From assembly GCF_000350145.1 (NCBI RefSeq), contig NZ_BAOL01000167.1, positions 1 through 35,874 of the forward strand: DNA of 35,874 bases, written 5' to 3'. Origin of the DNA: Ilumatobacter nonamiensis YM16-303. GTDB lineage: Bacteria; Actinomycetota; Acidimicrobiia; Acidimicrobiales; Ilumatobacteraceae. Every line of letters begins with the position of its first letter. Position 1 is the stretch's first letter. The translations under genes were made by a program, and so were the position numbers. The notes under the pieces were generated by a model. That model was not told the origin of the DNA. It made no database searches and was given only the letters and a program-made list of their open reading frames with translations. This document shows, piece by piece, positions 7,831 to 16,066 of this stretch.

Positions 7831-7855
7831 GAATCCATGTGCCCGCGGCGGGGTA
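7831..7855 (+). promoter_or_regulatory. SigB/SigF-like promoter for alcohol dehydrogenase operon
   Basis: GAAT (7831-7834), 16 bases, GGGTA (7851-7855). The ADH ATG is 45 bases downstream with GAGGAGA about 7 bases before it, so this is the leadered geometry. Confidence 0.62.
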
Positions 7856-7900
7856 CCGCTCAGTCGACAGCATGGAGAACTGCCCCCGAGGAGACCAACG

Positions 7901-9082
7901 ATGAAGGCCGTCACCTGGCACGGACGACGAGACATCCGCGTGGACACCGTGGACGACCCACGGATCGAACACCCCACCGACGCGGTCATCCGGGTCACCA
8001 CCACCGGATTGTGCGGATCGGACCTCCATCTGTACGAGGTGCTCACGATGTTCATGGAGCCCGGCGACATCCTCGGCCATGAACCGATGGGGATCGTCGA
8101 GGCGGTCGGCGCAGACGTGATGAACCTGAGTGTGGGCGATCGGGTGGTCGTACCGTTCAACATCTCGTGCGGACATTGCTTCATGTGCGAACGCGACCTC
8201 TACGCGCAGTGCGAGACGACGCAGGTCGTCGAACAGGACAAGGGCGCAGCCCTGTTCGGCTACACCAAACTGTACGGACAGGTACCGGGCGCACAGGCGG
8301 AGTACCTCCGTGTTCCTCACGCCGACTTCGGTCCGATCAGGATCGACTCGGACGTCGCCGATGAACGACTCGTCTACCTGTCCGACGTCGTGCCGACCGC
8401 ATGGCAGGGTGTCGAGTTCGCCGACGTCGCGCCGGGCGACACCCTCGCCGTTCTCGGCCTCGGGCCGATCGGACAGATGGCATCACGCATCGCGCGGCAT
8501 CGGAACATTCGGGTCATCGCGGTCGATCCGGTGCCTGAGCGCCGAGAGATGGCCGAACGCAACGGCATCGAGACGATCGACACCGACTCTCTCGACAACG
8601 TCGTCGGCGAGCTCCGCGATCGAACCGAGGGACGGGGTCCGGCCGGCGTGGTCGACGCGGTCGGAATGGAAGCTCACGGTGCCCCGGCCACCGCGCTTGC
8701 TCAGCGTGCGGTCGGACTTCTCCCCGACTCGCTGGCCGATCGGTTGACACGACGCGCCGGAATCGACCGACTCGCCGCGCTGACCACCGCCATCGAGGCC
8801 GTCCGACGCGGCGGGACCGTGTCGATCTCCGGCGTGTACGGCGGCGCGCTCGATCCGCTGCCGATGATGACGATGTTCGACAAGGGGATCACCCTCCGAA
8901 TGGGCCAGGCGCACGTCAAGCGCTGGATCGACGACGCACTCCCGCTCGTGATCGACGACGACGATCCGTTGGGTACCGGAGACCTCGCCACCCACGTCGT
9001 CGGTCTCGAGCAGGCGCCGGACATGTACGAAGCGTTCCAACGCAAGGACGACGGTGCCATCAAGGTGCTCTTCCAGCCATGA
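7901..9082 (+). CDS. Zinc-dependent alcohol dehydrogenase (MDR family)
   Basis: A 393-residue medium-chain dehydrogenase/reductase. The catalytic-zinc region GLCGSDLHLYE and GHEPMGIVEAVG are clear. The structural-zinc loop CGHCFMCERDLYAQC has the four-Cys spacing, and the NAD-binding Rossmann motif is VLGLGPIGQMASRIA. The extended length and overall pattern match the glutathione-independent formaldehyde/threonine dehydrogenase-like subgroup; the substrate cannot be told from sequence. The start at 7901 has GAGGAGA upstream. Its stop overlaps the ATG of the epimerase gene (ATGA, 9079-9082), so the two are translationally coupled. A GAAT-N16-GGGTA box upstream suggests stress-sigma control. Long gene with normal codon use and no sign of decay. 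Confidence 0.93.
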   Translation: MKAVTWHGRRDIRVDTVDDPRIEHPTDAVIRVTTTGLCGSDLHLYEVLTMFMEPGDILGHEPMGIVEAVGADVMNLSVGDRVVVPFNISCGHCFMCERDLYAQCETTQVVEQDKGAALFGYTKLYGQVPGAQAEYLRVPHADFGPIRIDSDVADERLVYLSDVVPTAWQGVEFADVAPGDTLAVLGLGPIGQMASRIARHRNIRVIAVDPVPERREMAERNGIETIDTDSLDNVVGELRDRTEGRGPAGVVDAVGMEAHGAPATALAQRAVGLLPDSLADRLTRRAGIDRLAALTTAIEAVRRGGTVSISGVYGGALDPLPMMTMFDKGITLRMGQAHVKRWIDDALPLVIDDDDPLGTGDLATHVVGLEQAPDMYEAFQRKDDGAIKVLFQP

Positions 9083-10116
9083 GAGTGGTCGTGGTCGGCG
9101 GAACGGGCAACGTCGGCAGCCGCGTGATCCCGGCGCTCGCACGAGAGCACGCCATCGATGAAATCGTCGGGGTGTCTCGCCGGAAGCCTGACGTGGACAT
9201 GGAGAAGGTGACCTGGTTCGAGGTCGACCTCGCGACATCGTCACTGGAGTCGACCATCGAGGGCGCAGACGTGGTCATCGATCTTGCCTGGAAGATCCAA
9301 CCGTCTCGCGACGAATCCGCGCTCCGCCGCACCAACCTGGACGGAACGGCCCGACTCCTCGACGCCGTCAGGCACTGCCGGATCCCGTCATTCGTCTACG
9401 CCTCGTCGGTCGGCACCTACGCACCGGACCACGAAGGGCGCGCATCGTCGGACCCCGTGTGCCGCGACGAGAGCTGGTCGACCTCGGGGATCACGACGTC
9501 GGTGTACTCACGTCAGAAGGCCCGGGTCGAACGTCTGCTGGACGATGTCGAGCGATCTCACCCGCAGCTGCGGATCGTGCGGCTGCGCACGGCGCTCGTC
9601 TTCCAGGAGCACGCAGCGTCGGAGATCTCGCGCTACTTCCTCGGCCCGTTGCTCCCCACCAGGCTGCTCGGCCGTCGCCGCCTCCCTGTCGTTCCGGGTG
9701 GCGACCATCTCCGGCTGCAAGCCGTTCACGCTGCCGACGCCGCCGACGCATACGTCGCTGCGGCTCTCTCCGACGTGCACGGGGCGTACAACATCGCGGC
9801 CGAGGACATCGTGAGTTCCGCCGACCTCGCGGACGTGTTCGAGGCACGCCGACTCACGGTGCCACCTCGAGTGTTGCGTGTCGGAGCCGCCGTGTCGTAC
9901 TCGCTGCGGCTCCAACCGACCTCACCCGGCTGGGTCGACCTGGCGCTGCAGGTCCCGATGATGGACACCGCCGCCGCTCGCCGCGACCTCGGATGGTCAC
10001 CGTCGCACTCGGCGATCGACAGCCTCGGCGAGTTGCTCGACGGGTTCGCGATCGGCGCCGGAACCAACACGCCGCCACTCACGCCCGAACGAACCATGCT
10101 CCCGTTCCCACCATGA
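9079..10116 (+). CDS. NAD-dependent epimerase/dehydratase family protein
   Basis: A 345-residue extended short-chain dehydrogenase. The N-terminal Rossmann motif is VVVGGTGNVGSRV (GxxGxxG). The catalytic Ser/Thr region is FVYASSVGTYAP, and the Tyr-x-x-x-Lys pair appears in VYSRQKARVE. The middle (LRIVRLRTALVFQ) and PGGDHLRLQAVHAADAADAY match the NDP-sugar epimerase pattern in which the domain contacts substrate. The substrate is unknown. It overlaps the upstream alcohol dehydrogenase by four bases and must be in the same operon. The last 20 residues are Pro/Thr-rich and unconserved-looking. Confidence 0.9.
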   Translation: MRVVVVGGTGNVGSRVIPALAREHAIDEIVGVSRRKPDVDMEKVTWFEVDLATSSLESTIEGADVVIDLAWKIQPSRDESALRRTNLDGTARLLDAVRHCRIPSFVYASSVGTYAPDHEGRASSDPVCRDESWSTSGITTSVYSRQKARVERLLDDVERSHPQLRIVRLRTALVFQEHAASEISRYFLGPLLPTRLLGRRRLPVVPGGDHLRLQAVHAADAADAYVAAALSDVHGAYNIAAEDIVSSADLADVFEARRLTVPPRVLRVGAAVSYSLRLQPTSPGWVDLALQVPMMDTAAARRDLGWSPSHSAIDSLGELLDGFAIGAGTNTPPLTPERTMLPFPP

Positions 10117-10168
10117 CCCGACGGGCTCACCCTCGAGCGAGATCGGGCATCCCGGCGCTGCTCGACGC

Positions 10169-10194
10169 GTTTGGCCCCCAGTGACCGGGGGAAT
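10169..10194 (+). promoter_or_regulatory. SigB/SigF-like promoter for F420 oxidoreductase
   Basis: GTTT (10169-10172), 16 bases, GGGAAT (10189-10194), a variant still within the SigB -10 consensus GGGWAW. The ATG at 10204 follows 10 bases after GGGAA, the leaderless spacing. Confidence 0.55.
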
Positions 10195-10203
10195 GGTGCC
10201 GCC

Positions 10204-11184
10204 ATGAACGATTCCGTCGACTCCAGGACCGGCTCTCCGCTCTACGGTTTGACCCTGTCGAGTGAGGAACACCCGCCCGGCAAACTCGTCGAGATCGCGC
10301 GTGCGGCCGAGGACGCGGGCTTCGACTTCGTGTCGATCTCCGATCACTTCCATCCGTGGATCGGAGAACAGGGCCACAGCCCGTTCGTGTGGTCGGTGCT
10401 CGGGGCGATCTCCGAAGCGACCGATCACATCGAGGTCGGCGTCGGCGTGACCTGCCCGATCATGCGGATCCATCCTGCCGTTCTCGCCCAAGCAGTGGCC
10501 ACCACTGCATGCTTGCTCGAAGGTCGGTTCACGTGGGGCGTCGGTTCGGGCGAGGCGTTGAACGAACACATCCTCGGTGATCGCTGGCCACCGGCGCCCG
10601 TGCGGATCGAGATGCTCGCCGAGTCGATCGACGTGATCCGCAAACTGCTGAGCGGTGACAGCATCACCCACTACGGCAAGCACTTCACCGTCGAGGACGC
10701 CCGCATCTTCGACGTTCCCGATCAGATGCCGCCCATCGTGGTGTCGGCGTTCGGGGAACGGGCAGCGGAACTCGCTGCCGAGGTCGGTGACGGTCTGTGG
10801 ACCACCGGAACGGGCGACCTCATCGACGAGTTCCGTGCGAACGGGGGCTCCGGTCCTGTGTGGTCACAGTTGTCACTGTGCTGGGACCGCGACCGCGACA
10901 CCGCGGTGGAGCGCGCCCACCGGGTCTGGCCGAACACGACGGTGCCTGGACAGTTGAGCCAGGACCTTCGCACGGTCGGCCACTTCGAACAGGCGGTCGA
11001 ACCCGTGACGCGCGAGCAGATTGCCGACCAGGTTCTCTGCGGACCCGACCTCGGCCCGCTCGTCGAGAGCGCCCGTACGGCGCTCGACGCCGGTGTGAGT
11101 CATCTCTACTTCCATCAGATCGGAGACCCACTCGACGGCTTCATCGACGCATGGTTCGACGAGGTTCGTCCCGAGCTGCCTTGA
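10204..11184 (+). CDS. F420-dependent LLM-class oxidoreductase, G6PDH-like
   Basis: A 326-residue TIM-barrel protein of the luciferase-like (LLM) superfamily, in the subgroup of F420-dependent glucose-6-phosphate dehydrogenase (Fgd) relatives. Diagnostic stretches are FDFVSISDHFHPWIGEQGHS (catalytic His region), PFVWSVLGAISEATDHIEVG, VTCPIMRIHPAVLAQA, GRFTWGVGSGEALNEHI and PIVVSAFGERAAELAAEVGD. It would oxidise a substrate by hydride transfer to deazaflavin F420, but whether that is glucose-6-phosphate is not decided by sequence. The ATG at 10204 is preferred over an upstream TTG (10171), which lies inside the promoter element. Presence of an F420 enzyme supports an actinobacterial host. Confidence 0.9.
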   Translation: MNDSVDSRTGSPLYGLTLSSEEHPPGKLVEIARAAEDAGFDFVSISDHFHPWIGEQGHSPFVWSVLGAISEATDHIEVGVGVTCPIMRIHPAVLAQAVATTACLLEGRFTWGVGSGEALNEHILGDRWPPAPVRIEMLAESIDVIRKLLSGDSITHYGKHFTVEDARIFDVPDQMPPIVVSAFGERAAELAAEVGDGLWTTGTGDLIDEFRANGGSGPVWSQLSLCWDRDRDTAVERAHRVWPNTTVPGQLSQDLRTVGHFEQAVEPVTREQIADQVLCGPDLGPLVESARTALDAGVSHLYFHQIGDPLDGFIDAWFDEVRPELP

Positions 11185-11237
11185 GTCTCCAGGGCGGTTC
11201 GACCCGCTCGGGCGCCCATGGATCGGCCGCCGGGTGC

Positions 11238-11486
11238 TCATCGATCGCTGCTCGGTTCGTCCTCCCCGACGAACTGCACCATGGCATCAACTTCACCGAG
11301 GAAGCGCGCTCGCTGCGCCGGCGAGAGTCCCCGCAGCCGTCCGAGATCGAGTGTCATCGGCGCGTCGCGAGTGACGTCGCGAACGATGTCGATCAATGCT
11401 TGGACCACGTCGTCGTCTCCGGCCTCGCCGGACACGATCGTGACGACTCGACCATCTCGGTTCTCGGTTCGCACGCTCAACCCCAC
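11238..11486 (-). CDS. Small STAS-like protein, 82 aa
   Basis: An 82-residue protein with a beta-beta-alpha-beta-alpha rhythm: SVRTENRDGRVVTIVSG, an amphipathic helix (DDVVQALIDIVRDVTRD), a strand PMTLDLGRLRGLSP, and a helix AQRARFLGEVDAMVQFVG. This layout, with the strand leading into a Ser-containing turn, resembles STAS (anti-anti-sigma) domains, but the usual D-S-S-G phosphorylation motif is not intact, so the assignment is tentative. The GTG start at 11486 is chosen because a GAAT-N16-GGGTA box ends 11 bases before it; an upstream GTG (11504) falls within the box. It converges with the F420 oxidoreductase gene. If it is STAS-like it could take part in partner-switching control of a stress sigma factor, but that is inference. 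Confidence 0.6.
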   Translation of the reverse strand: MGLSVRTENRDGRVVTIVSGEAGDDDVVQALIDIVRDVTRDAPMTLDLGRLRGLSPAQRARFLGEVDAMVQFVGEDEPSSDR

Positions 11487-11497
11487 TGCGGCGTCTT

Positions 11498-11522
11498 TAC
11501 CCACCTGCTGCGGCCCTCATTC
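11498..11522 (-). promoter_or_regulatory. SigB/SigF-like promoter for STAS-like gene
   Basis: On the minus strand: GAAT (11522-11519), 16 bases, GGGTA (11502-11498), then 11 bases to GTG 11486. Confidence 0.68.
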
Positions 11523-11547
11523 TCGAACAGGTCGATTCGAGGTCGGC

Positions 11548-11772
11548 TCAGCGTTCGGGGGGTCGATGGTCACCGCCGAGCGCATCGGGATCCATCGTGG
11601 TTGCATCGGGTCCCGCCGGGCGGTCGGCGCCGTCGTAGAAACGCTCCGACCGAGTGTCGGTGACGTGTTCTTCGTGTTGCGAGGTCGTCTCGGGGTGTTG
11701 TCGATTCGCAAAGAACCAGCCGATGGCGGCGGTGGCCGCAAGCACTCCGAACACGATCGCGACGGTGGTCAT
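11548..11772 (-). CDS. Small membrane-anchored protein, 74 aa
   Basis: A 74-residue protein with one N-terminal hydrophobic segment (residues 2-20, TTVAIVFGVLAATAAIGWFF) followed by a hydrophilic tail rich in His, Glu, Asp and Pro. It is not recognised as a known family. The N-terminal segment could be a signal anchor. The ATG is supported by a GATT-N16-GGGTA box ending 11 bases upstream, the common leaderless geometry here. It lies 61 bases downstream of the STAS-like start on the same strand's far side, with its own box, so it is probably a separate unit reading toward that gene. Confidence 0.6.
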   Translation of the reverse strand: MTTVAIVFGVLAATAAIGWFFANRQHPETTSQHEEHVTDTRSERFYDGADRPAGPDATTMDPDALGGDHRPPER

Positions 11773-11783
11773 GGGCAGACGTG

Positions 11784-11808
11784 TACCCGAGCAGCGGTTC
11801 GACCAATC
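11784..11808 (-). promoter_or_regulatory. SigB/SigF-like promoter for 74-aa membrane protein
   Basis: On the minus strand: GATT (11808-11805), 16 bases, GGGTA (11788-11784), then 11 bases to ATG 11772. Confidence 0.58.
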
Positions 11809-11900
11809 CCGTTCGCAACGTGGAGTGCGACCCCACTCGAATCGAACCCGGCTGTTCGGGGACCTTCCTCCATCGCTGAGACGACTCTCGAAGGACCGGG

Positions 11901-11981
11901 ATGACCGGTCGAACACCCCACTACACGGCTCTCTTTCCCATCGTCGTCATCATCGCGGTGCTGCCGATCGCCATGGCGTGA
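11901..11981 (+). CDS. Possible 26-aa hydrophobic peptide
   Basis: A 26-codon ORF with AAGGA about 7 bases before its ATG and a hydrophobic half (FPIVVIIAVLPIAMA) that could span a membrane. No promoter motif is seen upstream. It occupies most of the gap before the catalase stop. Too short to judge by composition, so it is listed only as a candidate. Confidence 0.22.
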   Translation: MTGRTPHYTALFPIVVIIAVLPIAMA

Positions 11982-12000
11982 CGCCGACGGTGCGAGAATC

Positions 12001-14073
12001 TCACGTGGCGTCGACATGCTGCTGGCGGTCCCAGAAACGAACGGATCGACAGCCCTCGATGAAGCCGGTCGCAGCGCTCCCGGTATTCAGCTCGTGGTAC
12101 CCGTCGTCGAAGTCGGAAACGCCGGCCGCCTCGAACAGTGCGGTCGCCTCCGGCGTGTACGCCACGAATTTGCAGTGCGCGTGGGCGTCGGACACGAAAT
12201 CCTTGGCCGTCGCATCGCCGGCGAGTCGCTCGGCCTGGTCGGCGGTGACAACAACGGCGACTGCGTCGAAGAGGACCGACGGACCGCCGTCGATCTTCTC
12301 CGCGATCTCGAGGACGTTTCCTGCGCTGTCTTCGACGCCGTGCTTCTTCGGAGCGACGAACGCGAGCGTCACTCCTTCCGTGGTCGCCGCGTCACCGAGG
12401 GCTTCCAGTACATCGGCGTCGGAACCCGGAGCGACCAGCACACCGATGCGGCGCCCGGCGAAGGACGTCAGTGGCGCGGCGAGGATCGACAGCGCGGGCG
12501 ATGGTTCGAGGTCGGTCCGCGTCGGCCTGGCCGCATCGGATGCCTCGGGGAGGTCGAGACCCAGACCGTCGGCCACTTCACGCGCGAGCTCTTCGGAAAC
12601 GTTGCGGAGGCCACCGATCATTCGTGTCTGGATGGCCATCGTGTCGACCTTCGAGAGCTCGAACACGAACGCATCGGCGAGGTGGGTCTGTTCCACCTCG
12701 GTCTGGCTGTCGAAGAACTGTCGAGCCTGGCTGTAGTGGTCGGCGAACGACTCCGGGCGGACACGACGTTTGTCGCCGGATTCGGCTGCGGGGAACGATC
12801 GGTATCCAGCCACGGGGTCCTCGCGCGGGCCGCCGTCGTCGCCCCAGGAGTTGGGTTCGTAGTTCGCTCGACCGAATTCGGGCACCTGCGTGGCCATGTG
12901 ACCGTCCTGCTGGAAGTGCACGACGGGACACCGAGGAGCGTTGACGGGGATGTGCGTGAAGTTGGGAGATCCGAGCCGCTTCAACTGCGTGTCGAGATAC
13001 GAGAAGTTTCTTCCCTGCAGTAGCGGATCGTTGGTGAAATCGATTCCGGGGACGACGTTCGCCGTGCAGAAGGCCACCTGCTCGGTTTCGGCGAAGAAGT
13101 TGTCCACGTTCTGGTTGAGCGTCATCGTTCCGACGATCCTCACCGGCACGTGTTCCTCGGGGATCAGTTTCGTCGAGTCGAGAACGTCGAAATCGAAGGA
13201 ATCGGCGAAGTCGTCGTCGAAGAGTTGCACTCCCAGTTCCCACTGCGGATGGTCACCCGATTCGATCGCGTTCCAGAGGTCGCGTCGGTGGAAGTCGGGG
13301 TCGGCACCGTTGATCTTGACCGCCTCGTTCCACATCACCGACTGGAGTCCGGCAACCGGCTTCCAGTGGAACTTCACGTACGTCGACTCGTCGCGTTCGT
13401 TGACGAAACGGAACGTGTGCACCCCGAACCCCTCCATGAAACGGAACGACCGCGGGATGGCACGATCCGACATGATCCACATCAGCATGTGCGTGGATTC
13501 GGGCATCAACGACACGAAGTCCCAGAAGTTGTCGTGTGCCGTCTGCGCCTGGGGGAAACCGGTGTGCGGTTCGGGTTTCGCGGCATGGACCAGATCCGGG
13601 AACTTCATCGCATCCTGGATGAAGAACACCGGGATGTTGTTGGCGACCAAGTCCCAGTTGCCCTCATCGGTGTAGAACTTCGTCGCGAAGCCGCGCACGT
13701 CGCGGGCGAGGTCGAACGACCCTTTGTTCCCAGCGACCGTGGAGAACCGTACGAAGACCTCGGTGGTCTTGCCGGCCTCGCCGAACACGCCAGCTCTCGT
13801 CACGTCGAACATCGAGTCCGAGCATTCGAAAACGCCTTTCGCGCCGTACCCACGGGCGTGGACGACTCGTTCGGGAATCCGCTCGTGATCGAAGTGGAAG
13901 ATCTTCTCGCGCATCACGAAGTCTTCGAGCAGCTGCGGTCCCCGCTCGCCGTCCGTCAACGTGTTCTGGTCGTCGGCGACGATGACACCCTGCTGAGTCG
14001 TGAGCGCAGCGCCGGTACCGGCGTCGGCGACTGTCTGATGGGTCTCGCTCGGCTGTGTTGAATCGGTGGTCAT
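12001..14073 (-). CDS. katE: Large-subunit catalase (KatE/HPII type)
   Basis: A 690-residue clade 2 haem catalase that dismutates hydrogen peroxide in the cytoplasm. The catalytic His is in [12 protein letters not shown] (His72) and the catalytic Asn in [16 protein letters not shown] (Asn145). The proximal haem Tyr lies in [11 protein letters not shown], about residue 358. The final 150 residues ([20 protein letters not shown] and [15 protein letters not shown]) form the flavodoxin/DJ-1-like C-terminal domain that defines the large-subunit class. ATG 14073 is chosen because GAGGAG lies 8 bases upstream; an in-frame start at 14103 overlaps the promoter region. A GAAT-N15-GGGTA box gives a 33-base leader. 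KatE-type catalases are classic stationary-phase/general-stress genes, in line with this promoter. Confidence 0.97.
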   Translation of the reverse strand: MTTDSTQPSETHQTVADAGTGAALTTQQGVIVADDQNTLTDGERGPQLLEDFVMREKIFHFDHERIPERVVHARGYGAKGVFECSDSMFDVTRAGVFGEAGKTTEVFVRFSTVAGNKGSFDLARDVRGFATKFYTDEGNWDLVANNIPVFFIQDAMKFPDLVHAAKPEPHTGFPQAQTAHDNFWDFVSLMPESTHMLMWIMSDRAIPRSFRFMEGFGVHTFRFVNERDESTYVKFHWKPVAGLQSVMWNEAVKINGADPDFHRRDLWNAIESGDHPQWELGVQLFDDDFADSFDFDVLDSTKLIPEEHVPVRIVGTMTLNQNVDNFFAETEQVAFCTANVVPGIDFTNDPLLQGRNFSYLDTQLKRLGSPNFTHIPVNAPRCPVVHFQQDGHMATQVPEFGRANYEPNSWGDDGGPREDPVAGYRSFPAAESGDKRRVRPESFADHYSQARQFFDSQTEVEQTHLADAFVFELSKVDTMAIQTRMIGGLRNVSEELAREVADGLGLDLPEASDAARPTRTDLEPSPALSILAAPLTSFAGRRIGVLVAPGSDADVLEALGDAATTEGVTLAFVAPKKHGVEDSAGNVLEIAEKIDGGPSVLFDAVAVVVTADQAERLAGDATAKDFVSDAHAHCKFVAYTPEATALFEAAGVSDFDDGYHELNTGSAATGFIEGCRSVRFWDRQQHVDAT

Positions 14074-14106
14074 CAAAGCTCCTCGTCGGGTAGAGATCCG
14101 CACCGG

Positions 14107-14130
14107 TACCCGGATCTCGGGTTGTCATTC
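14107..14130 (-). promoter_or_regulatory. SigB/SigF-like promoter for katE
   Basis: On the minus strand: GAAT (14130-14127), 15 bases, GGGTA (14111-14107). The catalase ATG is 33 bases further with a Shine-Dalgarno GAGGAG. Confidence 0.65.
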
Positions 14131-14245
14131 GTCGGTCCGGCAAGTCCCTCAGAATCTCTGTGGTCGGACCGGGCTACTGCCCTGGGCGCCGGGAGGCAGA
14201 TCGGCCCGGTCGAGCGGTCGCCCCCCGATGTCGCACAGTGACGAG

Positions 14246-14270
14246 GTATGAGCCCGACGATTGTTGGGTA
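14246..14270 (+). promoter_or_regulatory. SigB/SigF-like promoter upstream of DUF6629 gene
   Basis: GTAT (14246-14249), 16 bases, GGGTA (14266-14270). An ATG at 14282 follows 11 bases later, whereas the DUF6629 ATG is 93 bases away. The region 14131-14245 holds nothing I can recognise. Confidence 0.55.
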
Positions 14271-14281
14271 TTTGCCTTGGC

Positions 14282-14380
14282 ATGGCCGCCTCCGTCGAGC
14301 CCTGCCGTCGTCCGCGCCGGCCACTCAACGTCGTGGCCATCCGGGTCACGCCTGGCGGCGACGATGTGCCTGTCTCCTGA
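14282..14380 (+). CDS. Possible leaderless leader ORF, 32 aa
   Basis: A 32-codon ORF whose ATG lies 11 bases after the GGGTA box at 14266-14270, the spacing of the leaderless genes in this window. It ends in NVVAIRVTPGGDDVPVS and its stop (14378-14380) lies 15 bases inside the DUF6629 gene in another frame. DUF6629 has no clear ribosome binding site of its own, so coupled translation through this ORF is plausible. The peptide is unrecognised. Support is positional only. Confidence 0.38.
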   Translation: MAASVEPCRRPRRPLNVVAIRVTPGGDDVPVS

Positions 14381-15035
14381 GGCCGACCTGATCGGCGGAG
14401 TGGTGATCAGCGCGATCGGGATCGACGTGCTGTTCCACGTCAGCGACCGGCGCGAGGTGCTCGGTCTCGCGACATTGCCGTTGCTGTTCGGCGCCCACCA
14501 ACTCGTCGAGACCTTCGTGTGGTGGGGCCTGCAAGGTCACGTTCCCGGCGCGATCGGAGACGTGGCCATGTGGGCGTATCTACTCTTCGCATTCGTCGTG
14601 CTCCCCGTGTACGTTCCGCTCGCCGTCCGCGCGATCGAGCCGCCCGGCCCCCGACGACGCGTGATCGACGGCTTGACCGCTCTCGGAGCGGTCGTCTCGA
14701 CCGTGCTGCTCGTGGCGATGTTGCGCGGACCGGTCGCCGCCGAGCTCCGTCCCTACCACCTGAGCTACAGCACCGCCCTCCCGGCCGGCGGGATCATCGT
14801 GGGCGCGTACGTCACCGCGACGTGTGGCTCGTTCCTCTTCTCCGGAAACAGATACCTGGTCATGTTCGGAGTCGTGAACATCGTGGCGGTGGCGTCGGTG
14901 GCGGCGCTGGTCGTCAGCGGATTCGCGTCGCTCTGGTGTGCCTGGGCCGCCGTCATGAGCGCCGCCTTCGCCCTCTACCTCCGACGGAGCGAACGCGGCC
15001 TCTCCGTCTCGAAGACCGCGACAGTCAGCAGCTGA
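14364..15035 (+). CDS. DUF6629 family integral membrane protein
   Basis: A 223-residue polytopic membrane protein of the DUF6629 family, with about seven hydrophobic segments. The family N-terminus MCLSPEADLIGG fixes the start at 14364. It is followed by LPLLFGAHQLVETFVWWGL, a conserved-looking loop with His and Glu in the membrane, then segments YLLFAFVVLPVYVPLAV, ALGAVVSTVLLVAML, GGIIVGAYVTATCGSFLF, and VNIVAVASVAALVV. The C-terminus is basic. The function is unknown. The upstream 290 bases contain the divergent catalase promoter, its own GGGTA box and a possible leader ORF that overlaps its start. It converges with Ku. Confidence 0.85.
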   Translation: MCLSPEADLIGGVVISAIGIDVLFHVSDRREVLGLATLPLLFGAHQLVETFVWWGLQGHVPGAIGDVAMWAYLLFAFVVLPVYVPLAVRAIEPPGPRRRVIDGLTALGAVVSTVLLVAMLRGPVAAELRPYHLSYSTALPAGGIIVGAYVTATCGSFLFSGNRYLVMFGVVNIVAVASVAALVVSGFASLWCAWAAVMSAAFALYLRRSERGLSVSKTATVSS

Positions 15036-15065
15036 CATCCTTCCCACCCCGCGGGTGTTCCCGGC

Positions 15066-15091
15066 CGCGCCTCAGCCGGTCAGGAGGCGCG
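15066..15091. terminator. Hairpin between convergent DUF6629 and Ku genes
   Basis: CGCGCCTC (15066-15073) and GAGGCGCG (15084-15091) form an 8-bp GC stem around a 10-base loop, at the convergent 3' ends and overlapping the last codons of Ku. There is no T-tract, so it would act as a weak or factor-assisted bidirectional terminator. Confidence 0.4.
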
Positions 15092-16021
15092 TTCGATCGC
15101 AGCGACGAGTTCGTCCTTCGTCATCGTCGACCGTCCCGGGATGTCGTGCGCCTGGGCACGTTCGTACAGTTCGTTGCGGGTGAGGTCGGCCAAAGGATCA
15201 CCGGCCCCCGCCCTCGACGAACCCGTCCGCTCGCCACGAACACGTTCGACACTCGCCTCGAGCGCAGCCATCAGGTCGATCACGTCCGCAGAATCAGCGT
15301 CGCGGTCGTCGTCGACCACCATCTCGTCGCCCTCCGCCTTTCGTTCGATCAGCTCGACCACCTGCTGTCGATAGGTGTCGTCGTATGCCTCGGGATCCCA
15401 GTCGCTGGTCAGCGAATCGACCAACTGCGCGGCAGTGGCCAGTTCCCGGTCGTCGGGTTCGAGATCGTCGTCGAGCAGCTTGATCTCGTCGATCCCCTGC
15501 GGATCCCGGATCTCATCGGAGAAGAACATCGTCTGCAGCAACAGGATCCCCGATGCGGACCGAATCGCCGCGAGGTACTGCTTGGTGCGCATCACGAAGC
15601 GGGCGATCGCCACTCGATTCGCATCCTGCATCGCCGCTCGCAACAGTTCGTACGATTTCGCTGCGCCCTCGTCAGCGGGAGCGATGTAGTACGACTTCTG
15701 GAAGAAGATCGGATCGACATCGTCGAGCGCCACGAAGTCCTCGATCTCGATGCGCTCCTTCTGCCCGGGGTCGACGGCGTCCAACTCGTCGGGCTCGACG
15801 ATGACGTGGCGGCCGTCGCCGAGGTCGTATCCCTTCACGATGTCGTCGTAGGCGACTTCCTCCCCGCTGTCCGCGGCGACGCGCTTGCGTTCGATCCGCT
15901 CGCCGGTGCCCGCCTCGAGTTGATGGAAGTGAACCGTCTTCGACTCGGTCGCCGTGAACAACTTGACCGGGATGCTCACCAGCCCGAAGCTGATCGCACC
16001 CGACCAGATCGGCCGCGGCAT
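15080..16021 (-). CDS. ku: Ku, DNA end-binding protein of NHEJ
   Basis: A 313-residue bacterial Ku homodimer subunit, which threads onto double-strand DNA ends and recruits LigD. The N-terminus MPRPIWSGAISFGLVSIPVKL is the family signature (residues 1-20), followed by HFHQLE, KGYDLGDGRHVIVEPDELD, DPIFFQKSYYIAP, ARFVMRTKQYLAAIR and LLLQTMFFSDEIR. After the core, residues from about 270 hold a SAP/Rho-N-like tail (LTRNELYERAQAHDIPGRS, then MTKDELVAAIE) that probably binds DNA. Its tail is strikingly like that of the PfkB protein at 27262. No GGGTA box is found; a TACGAT hexamer and a 13-codon ORF precede it. The LigD partner domains are encoded at 2539-4064. Confidence 0.96.
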   Translation of the reverse strand: MPRPIWSGAISFGLVSIPVKLFTATESKTVHFHQLEAGTGERIERKRVAADSGEEVAYDDIVKGYDLGDGRHVIVEPDELDAVDPGQKERIEIEDFVALDDVDPIFFQKSYYIAPADEGAAKSYELLRAAMQDANRVAIARFVMRTKQYLAAIRSASGILLLQTMFFSDEIRDPQGIDEIKLLDDDLEPDDRELATAAQLVDSLTSDWDPEAYDDTYRQQVVELIERKAEGDEMVVDDDRDADSADVIDLMAALEASVERVRGERTGSSRAGAGDPLADLTRNELYERAQAHDIPGRSTMTKDELVAAIERAS

Positions 16022-16024
16022 CGC

Positions 16025-16066
16025 TCAGTGCTCCCCGCCTCGAGGCACCGGACCGGACTCGCTCAT
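16025..16066 (-). CDS. Possible 13-codon leader ORF before ku
   Basis: Reading MSESGPVPRGGEH, this ORF stops three bases before the Ku ATG. A TACGAT hexamer (16078-16073) ends six bases before its ATG, as expected for a leaderless transcript from the housekeeping sigma factor. The GGGGAG that could serve Ku as ribosome binding site lies within its last codons, so translation of the leader could gate Ku synthesis. No convincing -35 is seen. Confidence 0.3.
   Translation of the reverse strand: MSESGPVPRGGEH

Noticed and set aside
8971-8975. GGGTA within the alcohol dehydrogenase gene as an internal promoter
   Set aside because: No matching -35 at 15-17 bases and no start codon nearby. Other intragenic GGGTA strings fail the same way, which serves as an informal control for the promoter series.
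11836-11851. T-loop-like TTCGATT on the minus strand, suggesting a tRNA
   Set aside because: The flanking five-base arms do not pair and no acceptor or anticodon arm is found nearby.
14088-14092. GGGTA on the plus strand beside the catalase start
   Set aside because: No GNNT at 15-16 bases upstream and no gene start within range downstream.
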